Below are positions 31,210 to 39,130 of a stretch of 40,023 bases of DNA, piece by piece. The stretch comes from Actinomadura sp. 6K520 (GTDB lineage Bacteria > Actinomycetota > Actinomycetes > Streptosporangiales > Streptosporangiaceae). Numbering within the stretch: position 1 is the first letter of the stretch; each line of letters opens with the position of its first letter. The DNA lies in the NCBI RefSeq assembly GCF_004349245.1, contig NZ_SMLC01000060.1, positions 1-40,023 of the forward strand, given 5' to 3'. The translations under genes were made by a program, and so were the position numbers. Under the pieces are notes generated by a model. It was not told the DNA's origin. It was given only the letters and a program-made list of their open reading frames with translations, and ran no database searches.

Positions 31210-31246
31210 GCGGGTCCCGGCCCATCCCCCCGAGGCCGGGGCCCGC
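31210..31246 (-). terminator. Terminator of the EccC-like gene
   Basis: A 13-bp stem (31210-31222 with 31234-31246, one G-T pair) closes an 11-nt loop, 18 nt beyond the stop. On the minus strand it is followed by CGGTTTTGC, giving a T run. The rest of the 350-nt gap from 30915 shows no gene I can support. Confidence 0.75.
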
Positions 31247-31264
31247 ATCATTTCCCGGGGCCGC

Positions 31265-34200
31265 TCACGCGTCGGCGGCGGGCGGCGGGAGCGCCACCTG
31301 GATCTGCGCGGTGCGGCCCGCGGCCACGAAGACGCCGCGGCCGGTGGGGCCGCCCGGCGGGGTGTTGCGGGGGAGCCGGAGGCCGAACAGGCCGCCGTCC
31401 TCGGGCGACTCGACGGACAGCAGCACTCCGGAGCGGGAACGGGCGACGTCCGACACGAAGTCCCCGTGCTTGGGGTCGCCGTGCTTAGGGTCCCCGTACT
31501 TGGGGTCGCCGTGCCCGTCCCCTCGTTCCCGGCCGAGGCCGGCGGTGGTGCCGGCGATGACGACGGCGTGCTCCCCGTCCCGGGCGGTCCGCAGCACGTC
31601 GCGGAGGGCGGCGCCGAGCCCCTCCCCGTCGAGGAGTTCCGCGTCGTCCACGATGACGGCGTAGCGGTGCTCGTCGCCGATCGCCCCGGTGAGGTCGGCG
31701 GCGCCGGAGTCGCGGGTGAGGACGCCGAGGACGCCCGGGTGCCCGGACAGCAGCCGCAGCGGGGAGCGGCGCGGCGTGACGAGGACGACGGGCACGAGAC
31801 CGCCGCCGACGGCGGGGTCGAGGAGCGAGTGGGCGATCGTCCGGAGCGTCGTGGAGCGCCCGGAGCGCGGCGGCCCGGCGACGGTGAAGCCCGGCCCCTC
31901 GGCGAGGAGGTCGACGCCCGCGGGGGCGAGGGTGTCCCCGCCCACGCCGACGAGGGCCCACAGGGCCGACGGGGCGAGGAAGTCGGGGTCCAGCGACATC
32001 GCCTCGCGGTAGGTGACGCGGACGGGCAGCTCGTCCACGCGCAGGGGACGCTGGCGGCGCGGCAGCCGCCCGTACCGGGACACGCAGGCACGCGCGATCT
32101 CCTGCAGGACGGCGGCCTGCGCCGCACCCGACGGGTCGTCCCCGAGCACGCCGATCTGCGAGACGCGCGGCGGCGAGCCGGCCGCGGCGGGTTCGAGGGC
32201 GCGTCCCGGCGGCATCGCGGCGGGGACCTGCCGGTCCCGCAGGCCGCCGTAGCCGTAGTCGTTCGGGTCCGCCATGCGGAGCAGGAGGCGGCGGTCGACG
32301 ACGGTGGCGAGCTGCCCGCCGAGGCCGGAGCGGTCACCGGTGAAGACGGCGCGCAGCCCGACGGCGGCGCCCTCGCGGAGCAGCCGCACGACCTGCTCGA
32401 CGAGGCGGCCGTGGTCGTGCCGCTCGAACGCGGCGAGGAATCCGTCCCAGCGGTCGAGGAGCAGCACCATCCAGGGGAGGCGGTCGGTGGCGGCGACGGC
32501 GGCGCGCTGCTCGGTGAGGGACGCGAACCCGGCCTCGGCGAGCAGCCGGCGGCGCCGGGCGACCTCGGCGGTCAGCGCGGCGAGGAGCCGTTCGCAGCGG
32601 CCGGGCTGGTCGCGGGCGACGACGGCGCCGCAGTGCGGGAGGGAGCCGAGCGGCAGCAGGGCGTTCGCGCCGCAGTCGACGGCGTACAGGTGCACGTCGT
32701 AGGGGGAGCAGGCGCCGGCGACGGACCCGGCGATGGTGCGCAGCGCGGTGGAGCGGCCCGACCGCGCGGACCCGGCGAGGTAGAGGTGCCCGCCGCCGCC
32801 GAGGTCGAGGGCGAGCGGCTCGCGGGACTGGACGGCGGGCAGGTCGGTGACGCCGAACGGGACCGGCGGGACGTCCACGACGGAGCCGCCGGCGGCGGTC
32901 CGGGGGGTCAGCGTGATCCGTTCCGGCAGCGGGTTCAGCCACGGGGACGGCCCGCGGGCGATGCCCGCCCGGCGGGCGGCCTCGTCGACGGCCTGCACGA
33001 GGACGCCGAGGTCGGTGGCGATGTCCGCGTCGCGGCGCGCTTCGCGCGGGTCGGGCACCGGGTGGCCGAGATCCTGCCAGGGGAGCGGCAGGACGGCAGG
33101 GCGGTGGTCGGCGGCGCCGGTACCGGGGCGCGGCCCCCCGATCCGGGCGGCCTGCACGCGCTGCGGTTCCTGCGCGCCGGAGCGGATGTAGCAGCGGCCA
33201 GGGGTCGATCTGGAGATCCGCGCGGCCTCGGCCGAGCCGAGCACGCCGGTGGCCGCCTCCGGGTCGCCGACGCGGAGCGCGATGCGCAGGTCGGCGCCGG
33301 CGCGGATGTCGTCGGTGACGAGATCGGGCCGTCGCGTGGCGAGGACGAGGTGGACGCCGAGGGGCCGTCCGCGGCGCGCGATCCCGGTGAGGTCCGCGAC
33401 GAACTCCGGCAGTTCGGCGGCCAGGGCGGCGACCTCGGCGACGACGATGACCAGGCGCGGCAGCGGCGGCAGGTCCCGCCCCGCGGCGCGCAGCTCGTCG
33501 TAGCCGGTGACGCCCTCCACTTCCGCTTCGAGCAGGGCCTCCTCGCGGTGGCGGAGCTCGGCGGTGAGGGACTCCAGGGCCCGCTCGGCGGCGTGCTCGT
33601 CCAGCTCGGTGACCACGCTGACGGTGTGCGGGAGGCGGGCGCACTCCTCGAACACGCCCCCGCCCTCGGGGTCGCGGCCCATGTGGTCGATGAGGACGAA
33701 CGTCAGCTCGTCGGGGCGGTTCGCGACGGCGAGGGACGCGACGAGGGTACGCAGCAGCTCCGACGTACCCGCGCCGGACGCTCCCGCGACGAGGGCGTGC
33801 GGCCCGTCGGCGCACAGGTCGATCTCGTGGGGCGCCATGGGCCCGTCCGGGCCGATCCCGATCGGGACCCGGGCGGTCCGGCCGCCCGTGCGCGTCCAGG
33901 ACCGCAGGACGTGCTCGGCGGTCGGGTCCGGCATGCCGAGGAGGTCCAGGAGCCGCACCTCGGACGGGGCGGGGTCCGCGGCGTCCTCGCGCGCCAGGTC
34001 CCGGATCGGGGCGAGCGCCCGCGCGACCCGTTCGGCCCAGCTCGCCGAGACCTGGTCGGCCAGGACGGGTCCCAGGACGTCCAGCCCCTGCCGGAGCCAG
34101 ATCATCGGCGCCTGCCGCGGATCCCACGCGGCCATGGCGCGGCATTCCTCGGGGAGGAGGCGTTCCTCGTCGTCGACGCAGACGGCGTACAGGCCGAACT

Positions 34201-35674
34201 CGGGCCCGCGCGACAGGAGCATCGGCATCCCCGGCACGCGGCGGAGCGCCTGCGCGCCGTCCAGGACGATCAGGACGTTGTACGGGACGGTGCCGAGGCG
34301 CCGCCGTTCCGTCACCCGCATCGCCAGTTCGGTGACGCGGCGCGCGGCCGACTCGGAGTCGGTGCCGACCAGGGCGACGCAGTCCTCGCCCTCGCGGGGC
34401 GCGCAGTGCGGCAGCCAGCGCACCCAGTTCCACTCGTCCCCGGCGTCCCGGTCGGCGGACAGGACGACCACGGCGAGGTCGCGGGGGCCGTGCAGGACGG
34501 CGCTCTGCGCGACCATCCAGCGGGCCAGCGCGCGGGACGCCGGCCGCGGCCCGGCCAGCCCGATGACGCCCAGGTCCGCGAGCGGGAACACCACCGGCAC
34601 CTGCCGCGCGACCGGAACCGCGAGACCGGCGTCGCCGCCGGTGAGTTCGATGCGGGCCGGCCGGTCGGCGAGACCGGCCCGGAGGTCGAGCACGTCGGGA
34701 TCGTCGCGGCGGCGTTCCCACAGCCGCCGCCGCGGACCGGTCGCGGTCAGCAGCACCTCCGCGGGGTCGGGGTGCAGGGCCCGCCGCTCCGCCTCGTCCT
34801 GGCGCCGCAGCCGCTCCACCTCGCCGTCGAACTCGCCCGACCTCCGCTGGTACTCCTTCCGCGACCTCCGGAAGGAGGGCCGGAGCAGCTCGCGCGGGCC
34901 CCGGTCGGGACGTTCCGGCACCGCCAGCCGCCGGGCCCGCTCCTGCGGCGGCGTCCGGGGCGGCCGGTCGAAGGCCAGGCCGCCGTCCGGCAGCGGCACC
35001 AGATGGGCGTCCGGGGCGGTGCTCGGCGCGAGCGCCAGGACGCTCGACCCCAGCGACAGCGGCGCTCCCGGCGGCCACGTCGCCTTGCCCGCGAGCGGCG
35101 CCCCGTCCAGCGTGGCGCCTCCCTCCGCCGTCAGCGCGGACGCCTCGATCTCGACGATCTCGCGCCCGACCGTGAGCCGCAGCGACCGCGCCGGGACCGA
35201 CGGGTCGTCCAGCACGACGTCCACGTTCCGCCCGGAGCCGAGGGTCGAGACCCCGAGGCCGAGGCGGTGCACCGACCCGGCGGCCGGGCCGCCGGCGACC
35301 CGGACCTCGACCAGCCCGGTCGGCTCGCTGAGCACGGTGGCGGCGGCCCCGTGCCGCTCGACCGCCACGACGGCGCCGTCCCGGAGCTCCTTGACGGCGA
35401 GGGCCTGCGGGTCGAGCATCCGCCCGTCCAGCCACAGCGCCCGCGGCGCTCGGGGGCCGGGCCCGCGCCGGGGGCCGGGCCCGCCCGCGGAGCGCAGGGC
35501 GTCCTTCGAGTAGCGCGGTGCCGCGGCGGACCGCGGCGGCGCGGCCACCGGTGCCCGCCCGTCGAGCAGGGCGGCGAGCGACCGCGCGACCCCGTCCACG
35601 GTGGCCTCGGCGTCGACGTCCATCACGACGTCGCGCGGTCCTCCGCCGGTCAGCGCCGTGAACGAGATCCGCAT
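31265..35674 (-). CDS. FHA-domain EccC-like FtsK/SpoIIIE protein with degenerate P-loops
   Basis: A 1469-residue relative of the type VII secretion motor EccC. Its order is: a ubiquitin-like start (1-110), an FHA-like domain (about 138-215, GVSTLGSGRNVDVVL), the EccC linker (RRSRKEYQRRSGEFDGEVER, then HPDPAEVLLTATG, 270-335) and three FtsK/SpoIIIE domains. P-loops are GASGAGTS (631-638), GSARSGRST (968-976) and GPPRSGRST (1267-1275); none has the Lys. Domain 1 has VIVVAEVAAL with Ala746 in place of the Walker B Asp; domain 3 keeps VDD (1342-1344). EccC membrane helices are missing, so the protein is probably soluble. GGAGG lies 5 nt before the ATG. No WXG100 gene is near. A scaffold or weak ATPase role is inferred. 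Confidence 0.9.
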   Translation of the reverse strand: MRISFTALTGGGPRDVVMDVDAEATVDGVARSLAALLDGRAPVAAPPRSAAAPRYSKDALRSAGGPGPRRGPGPRAPRALWLDGRMLDPQALAVKELRDGAVVAVERHGAAATVLSEPTGLVEVRVAGGPAAGSVHRLGLGVSTLGSGRNVDVVLDDPSVPARSLRLTVGREIVEIEASALTAEGGATLDGAPLAGKATWPPGAPLSLGSSVLALAPSTAPDAHLVPLPDGGLAFDRPPRTPPQERARRLAVPERPDRGPRELLRPSFRRSRKEYQRRSGEFDGEVERLRRQDEAERRALHPDPAEVLLTATGPRRRLWERRRDDPDVLDLRAGLADRPARIELTGGDAGLAVPVARQVPVVFPLADLGVIGLAGPRPASRALARWMVAQSAVLHGPRDLAVVVLSADRDAGDEWNWVRWLPHCAPREGEDCVALVGTDSESAARRVTELAMRVTERRRLGTVPYNVLIVLDGAQALRRVPGMPMLLSRGPEFGLYAVCVDDEERLLPEECRAMAAWDPRQAPMIWLRQGLDVLGPVLADQVSASWAERVARALAPIRDLAREDAADPAPSEVRLLDLLGMPDPTAEHVLRSWTRTGGRTARVPIGIGPDGPMAPHEIDLCADGPHALVAGASGAGTSELLRTLVASLAVANRPDELTFVLIDHMGRDPEGGGVFEECARLPHTVSVVTELDEHAAERALESLTAELRHREEALLEAEVEGVTGYDELRAAGRDLPPLPRLVIVVAEVAALAAELPEFVADLTGIARRGRPLGVHLVLATRRPDLVTDDIRAGADLRIALRVGDPEAATGVLGSAEAARISRSTPGRCYIRSGAQEPQRVQAARIGGPRPGTGAADHRPAVLPLPWQDLGHPVPDPREARRDADIATDLGVLVQAVDEAARRAGIARGPSPWLNPLPERITLTPRTAAGGSVVDVPPVPFGVTDLPAVQSREPLALDLGGGGHLYLAGSARSGRSTALRTIAGSVAGACSPYDVHLYAVDCGANALLPLGSLPHCGAVVARDQPGRCERLLAALTAEVARRRRLLAEAGFASLTEQRAAVAATDRLPWMVLLLDRWDGFLAAFERHDHGRLVEQVVRLLREGAAVGLRAVFTGDRSGLGGQLATVVDRRLLLRMADPNDYGYGGLRDRQVPAAMPPGRALEPAAAGSPPRVSQIGVLGDDPSGAAQAAVLQEIARACVSRYGRLPRRQRPLRVDELPVRVTYREAMSLDPDFLAPSALWALVGVGGDTLAPAGVDLLAEGPGFTVAGPPRSGRSTTLRTIAHSLLDPAVGGGLVPVVLVTPRRSPLRLLSGHPGVLGVLTRDSGAADLTGAIGDEHRYAVIVDDAELLDGEGLGAALRDVLRTARDGEHAVVIAGTTAGLGRERGDGHGDPKYGDPKHGDPKHGDFVSDVARSRSGVLLSVESPEDGGLFGLRLPRNTPPGGPTGRGVFVAAGRTAQIQVALPPPAADA
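31461..31520. repeat. In-frame 15-bp repeat array in the EccC-like gene
   Basis: Four 15-bp units (31461, 31476, 31491, 31506), the first three close copies, encode GDPKH/GDPKY repeats at residues about 1385-1405, in an exposed loop of the third ATPase domain. Confidence 0.8.
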
Positions 35675-35711
35675 CAGAGCCTCCGACGTCGCCGGGACGG
35701 TCGCGCTCAGC

Positions 35712-36653
35712 TTAGTTACCCGCGGGCCGGAGCTCCCGGTGGGCGGCGACGACGGCCGTGAGGGCGTCGTCGAGCGGCGTCGGCGCCATCCCGAACGTGG
35801 ACTCGAAGGCCGATGAGTCCAGGATGTACGGCCTGTCGAACTGGTAGCGGGTCTCCCGCAGTTCCCGCAGCATCGGCGAGACGGCCCCGAGCGCGTGGAA
35901 GAGCGGGCGCGGCACCGTCGTGATGCGCGGGGCGGGCGCGCCGGCGATCTCGCACAGCCGCTCGGCGACGCGCACCGGGGAGACGGCGGGCCCGGTCGGG
36001 ACGTGCCAGGCCCGCCCCAGTGCGCGTTCGTCGGTCCCGGCGACGGCGAGGGCCTCGGCGACGTCCGGCGTGTACGTCCAGGCGTGCGGAACGGCCGGGT
36101 CGCTGAGGAACCGGACGCGCTCGCCCGCCAGCAGCGGCCGCACGAACCGGTCCTCGCCGAGGTACGCCTGGTCGGTGCTGCCGGGGCCGTAGTAGTCGGA
36201 GGGCCGCAGCTCGGTCATCCGGATCCGGCCCGCCCGGTGTGCGGCCAGGGCGTCCCGCCACATCGCCGCGCGCACCCGGCCCTTGACGCCCGTGGCGGCG
36301 AGCGGCAGGTCCTCGGTCATCGGCCCGTCCACCGGCCCGTAGCCGTACAGGTTGCTGAGCGTGACCAGGACGGCGCCGGTGTCCTCGGCCGCGCCGAGGA
36401 AGGACGCGGCCATCGGCGGCCAGTCCCGCGTCCAGCGGTGGTAGCGCGGGTTCACGCAGTTGTAGAGCGCGTCGGCGCCCCCGGCGATCCGGGTGAGCCG
36501 GTCCCGGTCGGCGGCGTCGGCCGCGACCCGCTCGACCCCCTCCGGCCCGGAACCCGACCGCGTCACGACGACGACGTCGTGGCCGCTCCTGGTGAGCCGC
36601 TCGGCGAGATGCGCGCCGACCTGCCCGGCTCCGACGATCACGTGCCTGCCCAT
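35712..36653 (-). CDS. NAD(P)-dependent epimerase/dehydratase-like SDR
   Basis: A 313-residue Rossmann protein. HVIVGAGQVGAHLAERL (residues 4-20) is the dinucleotide site (GxGxxG type). VTLSNLYGYGPVDGP near residue 97 stands where extended SDRs have the catalytic Ser and YxxxK; the Lys at the usual spacing is not evident, so this is an atypical member. ELRPSDYYGPGS and HAWTYTPDVAEAL follow the family pattern. It could act as an oxidoreductase or an NmrA-like sensor. It is 42 nt downstream of the SRPBCC gene and 37 nt upstream of the EccC-like gene, so all three may share a transcript controlled by the TetR operators. Confidence 0.87.
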   Translation of the reverse strand: MGRHVIVGAGQVGAHLAERLTRSGHDVVVVTRSGSGPEGVERVAADAADRDRLTRIAGGADALYNCVNPRYHRWTRDWPPMAASFLGAAEDTGAVLVTLSNLYGYGPVDGPMTEDLPLAATGVKGRVRAAMWRDALAAHRAGRIRMTELRPSDYYGPGSTDQAYLGEDRFVRPLLAGERVRFLSDPAVPHAWTYTPDVAEALAVAGTDERALGRAWHVPTGPAVSPVRVAERLCEIAGAPAPRITTVPRPLFHALGAVSPMLRELRETRYQFDRPYILDSSAFESTFGMAPTPLDDALTAVVAAHRELRPAGN

Positions 36654-36695
36654 CGTTGTCTCCTGTCTGCGTCGCGATGGTGCGCGTCGCGTTGG

Positions 36696-37172
36696 TCAGC
36701 GGTTCTCGATGTGGGACTTCAGCGCGGCCAGCCGGGTCTCGTGCGACGCGCGGAGCTTGCGCTCCCCGTAGACGAGCCGGGCGAGCGGGCCGTCGAACGA
36801 CTCCTGGAGAACCACCCGGGTGCGTCCGTCCTCCGCGGTGAGGACCATGCGGTCCACGGCCCGGTAGAGGCCGAGGGCGCTGCCCGTCCAGCTGAGCTCC
36901 CGCCCGGGGTCGACGACGGCGAACCGGGAGCGCAGCGGCGTCCCGTCCTGCCGCCAGCGGAACTCCCGGCCCGGTTCCACGGCGTCCAGCGAGCGGACGC
37001 GGAAGCCCGGCGCCCAGGTCTCCCAGCCGCGCAGGTCGGCGAGGACCTCCCAGACCCGCTGCGCCGGGGCGTCGATGACGATCTCGGACGAGTTGGTGAC
37101 CGGCGCGGTGTCGTCGATGCGTCTCCGCAGCGCGTACTCGTCGTGCAGTGTCGCGAGGTCCTTGGCGAACAT
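36696..37172 (-). CDS. SRPBCC-family protein (polyketide cyclase/dehydrase-like)
   Basis: A 158-residue START-fold protein. The ATG encoding MFAKDLATLHDE is chosen because GAAGGA lies 7 nt upstream. The fold pattern is plain: SEIVIDAPAQRVWEVLADLR, then WETWAPGFRVRSLDAVEPG, then LQESFDGPLARL and a long C-terminal helix with KLRASHETRLAALKSH. Such proteins bind hydrophobic ligands in a deep pocket; some are aromatase/cyclases, many are unassigned. It is first in the leftward operon and divergent from the TetR gene, so its ligand may also be the TetR inducer. Confidence 0.88.
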   Translation of the reverse strand: MFAKDLATLHDEYALRRRIDDTAPVTNSSEIVIDAPAQRVWEVLADLRGWETWAPGFRVRSLDAVEPGREFRWRQDGTPLRSRFAVVDPGRELSWTGSALGLYRAVDRMVLTAEDGRTRVVLQESFDGPLARLVYGERKLRASHETRLAALKSHIENR

Positions 37173-37192
37173 CCGGCATTCCTTCGGATAGG

Positions 37193-37270
37193 TGCTCTGT
37201 TTCGAGAGCAATGCTCTCTTCTGAGAGCAGCGTTGTCAAGAGCAGTGCTCTCGATTCAGTGTGGTGCTCT
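37193..37270. promoter_or_regulatory. Array of GAGAGCA half-sites, TetR operators and divergent promoter
   Basis: GAGAGCAATGCTCTC (37204-37218) is a perfect 15-bp palindrome and AGAGCAGTGCTCT (37239-37251) a second. Further half-sites lie at 37193-37198, 37223-37229 and 37265-37270. On the minus strand TTGACA (37239-37234) is a consensus -35 whose -10 would fall in the first palindrome. TAACCT (37273-37278) is 6 nt before the tetR ATG. Confidence 0.75.
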
Positions 37271-37284
37271 GCTAACCTCGGCCC

Positions 37285-38001
37285 ATGGCTGGACGTACGG
37301 CACGGGAACGGGTCCGGGCGGAGCTGATCCGCGAGATCACCGAGATCGCCAGGCGGCAGCTGGCCACCGAGGGGGCGGCCGGCCTGTCGCTGCGCGCGGT
37401 CGCCCGGGAGATGGGCATGGTGTCCTCGGCGATCTACCGGTACTTCCCGAGCCGCGACGACCTGCTGACCGCACTGATCATCGACGGGTACAACGCCGTC
37501 GGCGCGGCCGTGGAGCAGGCCGACGCCCGCTGCACGGCCGATGGGGCCGGGGCGCCCGGCCACGCCGGGCGCTGGCTCGCCGTGTGCCGGGCCGTCCGGG
37601 AGTGGGCGCTGGCGCACCCGCACGAGTACGCGCTGCTCTACGGATCGCCCGTCCCCGGCTACAAGGCGCCGGACACCACCGTCCCCGCCGCCGCCCGCGA
37701 CACGGTCGTGTTCGCGCGGATCGTCGCGGAGGCGCACGCGGCGGGCGCGCTCGACCCGGCCGGGCCCCTGCCGGCACCGCCGCCCTCGATCGCCGGGGAC
37801 CTGGCCCGGGTGCGCGCCGCCGTCGACCTGGCCGCCCCGGACGAGGTGATCGTCCGCGCCCTCACGGCGTGGGCCGGCCTGTACGGGACGGTGAGCTTCG
37901 AATTGTTCGGGCAATTCGCCAATACCGTGGAGGACGACCGGGCCGCCTATTTCGACCACACGATGACGCTGCTGGGGCGTCTCATCGGCCTGAAATCCTG
38001 A
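37285..38001 (+). CDS. TetR-family regulator with WHG C-terminal domain
   Basis: A 238-residue TetR protein. The HTH is residues about 15-62: LIREITEIARRQLATEGAAG, then LSLRAVAREMGMVSSAIYRY, then FPSRDDLLTALI. The effector domain has WALAHPHEYALLYGSPVPGY, the mark of the WHG type. It starts without ribosome binding site 6 nt after a -10 box, so it is probably leaderless, and it lies opposite the SRPBCC gene across a dense array of palindromes. Autoregulation and control of the SRPBCC-SDR operon are the obvious roles. Confidence 0.93.
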   Translation: MAGRTARERVRAELIREITEIARRQLATEGAAGLSLRAVAREMGMVSSAIYRYFPSRDDLLTALIIDGYNAVGAAVEQADARCTADGAGAPGHAGRWLAVCRAVREWALAHPHEYALLYGSPVPGYKAPDTTVPAAARDTVVFARIVAEAHAAGALDPAGPLPAPPPSIAGDLARVRAAVDLAAPDEVIVRALTAWAGLYGTVSFELFGQFANTVEDDRAAYFDHTMTLLGRLIGLKS

Positions 38002-38062
38002 CCCACCGGGCCCTCCGGAGGTGCCCGCACCGCGGTCAGTGACTGGTGTGACTGGTGGTAAG

Positions 38063-38079
38063 CACCGATGTGATCGGTG
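38063..38079. promoter_or_regulatory. Inverted repeat upstream of the SAF-domain gene
   Basis: CACCGAT-GTG-ATCGGTG is a perfect 7-bp inverted repeat 150 nt before the gene start. It is preceded by two tandem TGACTGGTG copies (38040-38057). A regulator site or hairpin is possible. The 227-nt gap holds no gene. Confidence 0.4.
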
Positions 38080-38228
38080 AATTCGCAGGTCACCACGGTC
38101 GCTTCGGATATGGGGCGGCTCGCGTTCACCGAATCCATTGACGGGACCTTGCCGCCCCCGCAAGCATGGATCGCTCGGTGATGCGCGGAACCCGGGGACG
38201 GGAGTCGCGGAAGGGCGGGAAGGAGCGC

Positions 38229-39128
38229 GTGGGCAGCGCGATGAAGTCCAACCAGTCGACCTTCGCCGGAGGTGGCTCGGGTCCGTCCGGCGGTGCCGCG
38301 GCGGGCTCGCCCGGCGGCGCCGCGGGCCTCGGCCGCTCGGGGCTCGGCACCTCCGGGGGGCAGCGGCTTCCCGCGTCCCCCCGGGAGCGCAAGCCCGCGC
38401 TCGCGGCGCTCGCGGTGCTGCTCATCCTCGGCGGCGCGCTCGCCAGCGCCTACCTCGTGATGGCCAGCGGCGAGCGGGTGTCGGCGATCCGGATCGCGCA
38501 GCCGGTCGCGGCCGGGCAGCAGATCCCGGAGAGCGCCCTCGAAGAGGTGCAGGTCGGCGACACCGGCATCCAGTTCATCAGCTGGTCGGAGCGCGCGAAG
38601 GTCACCCGGCACGTCGCCGCCGTCCGGCTGGTGCGCGGCGCGCTGCTGACCAACTCCATGATCGTCGCGGAGAACGCCCCGGAGAACGGGCGCCTCGTCG
38701 TCGGGCTGGCGCTCAAGCCCGGCCAGTTCCCGTCCGGCGGCGTCGAGGTCGGCCGGCACGTCACGCTCTACGCGGTCGGCGGCGGGCAGAACGGCGGGCC
38801 GCGCGCCGGGACCGTCCTGTCGGCGGACGCCATCGTGCTCGGCATCGGCGGAACCGGCGGGAGCGGCGGTGAGCTCGGCGGCACCCGGCTGAGCTCCGAC
38901 CAGACCAGCATCGACGTCGCCGTCCCGCCGTCCGACGCGCCGCAGGTGACCCAGGCCGCCTCGGCCGGCGCGGTCGCGCTCGCGCTGATCCCGGACGGTG
39001 CGCGGCCGCCCGCGGCGCCCGGCGGGAACCAGGGCGGCGCGGAACCCCCGGACGGCACCGTGCAGGTCCCGGGCGGCGGCGGTCCGGGCGCGGGCGAGAG
39101 CACGCCACCGGGTCCGGGCGGTAACTGA
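38229..39128 (+). CDS. SAF-domain, CpaB/RcpC-like membrane protein
   Basis: A protein of about 299 residues. I prefer the GTG at 38229, behind AGGAG, but ATGs at 38166, 38181 and 38241 are also in frame. A Gly/Ser/Pro-rich cytoplasmic segment precedes one membrane helix (ALAALAVLLILGGALASAYL). The SAF domain follows: IRIAQPVAAGQQIPESALEE, then VAAVRLVRGALLTNSMI. After it comes a region like the RcpC/CpaB domain (VGLALKPGQFPSGGVEVG, then VTLYAVG) and a Pro/Gly tail. In Tad/Flp systems CpaB guides the pilus or secretin outside the membrane. The next gene starts 2 nt after the stop, so they form an operon. Confidence 0.83.
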   Translation: MGSAMKSNQSTFAGGGSGPSGGAAAGSPGGAAGLGRSGLGTSGGQRLPASPRERKPALAALAVLLILGGALASAYLVMASGERVSAIRIAQPVAAGQQIPESALEEVQVGDTGIQFISWSERAKVTRHVAAVRLVRGALLTNSMIVAENAPENGRLVVGLALKPGQFPSGGVEVGRHVTLYAVGGGQNGGPRAGTVLSADAIVLGIGGTGGSGGELGGTRLSSDQTSIDVAVPPSDAPQVTQAASAGAVALALIPDGARPPAAPGGNQGGAEPPDGTVQVPGGGGPGAGESTPPGPGGN

Positions 39129-39130
39129 CC

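Noticed and set aside
31160..35761. A 1533-codon open frame on the plus strand opposite the EccC-like gene
   Set aside because: It is an antisense shadow caused by high GC at codon position 3. It is Gly/Arg/Ala-rich low-complexity sequence with no domain, while the minus strand encodes a clear EccC-like protein with a ribosome binding site.
31265..38001. Possible complete type VII secretion (ESX) locus
   Set aside because: Only an EccC-like protein is present. I found no WXG100 proteins, EccB, EccD, EccE or mycosin in the window.
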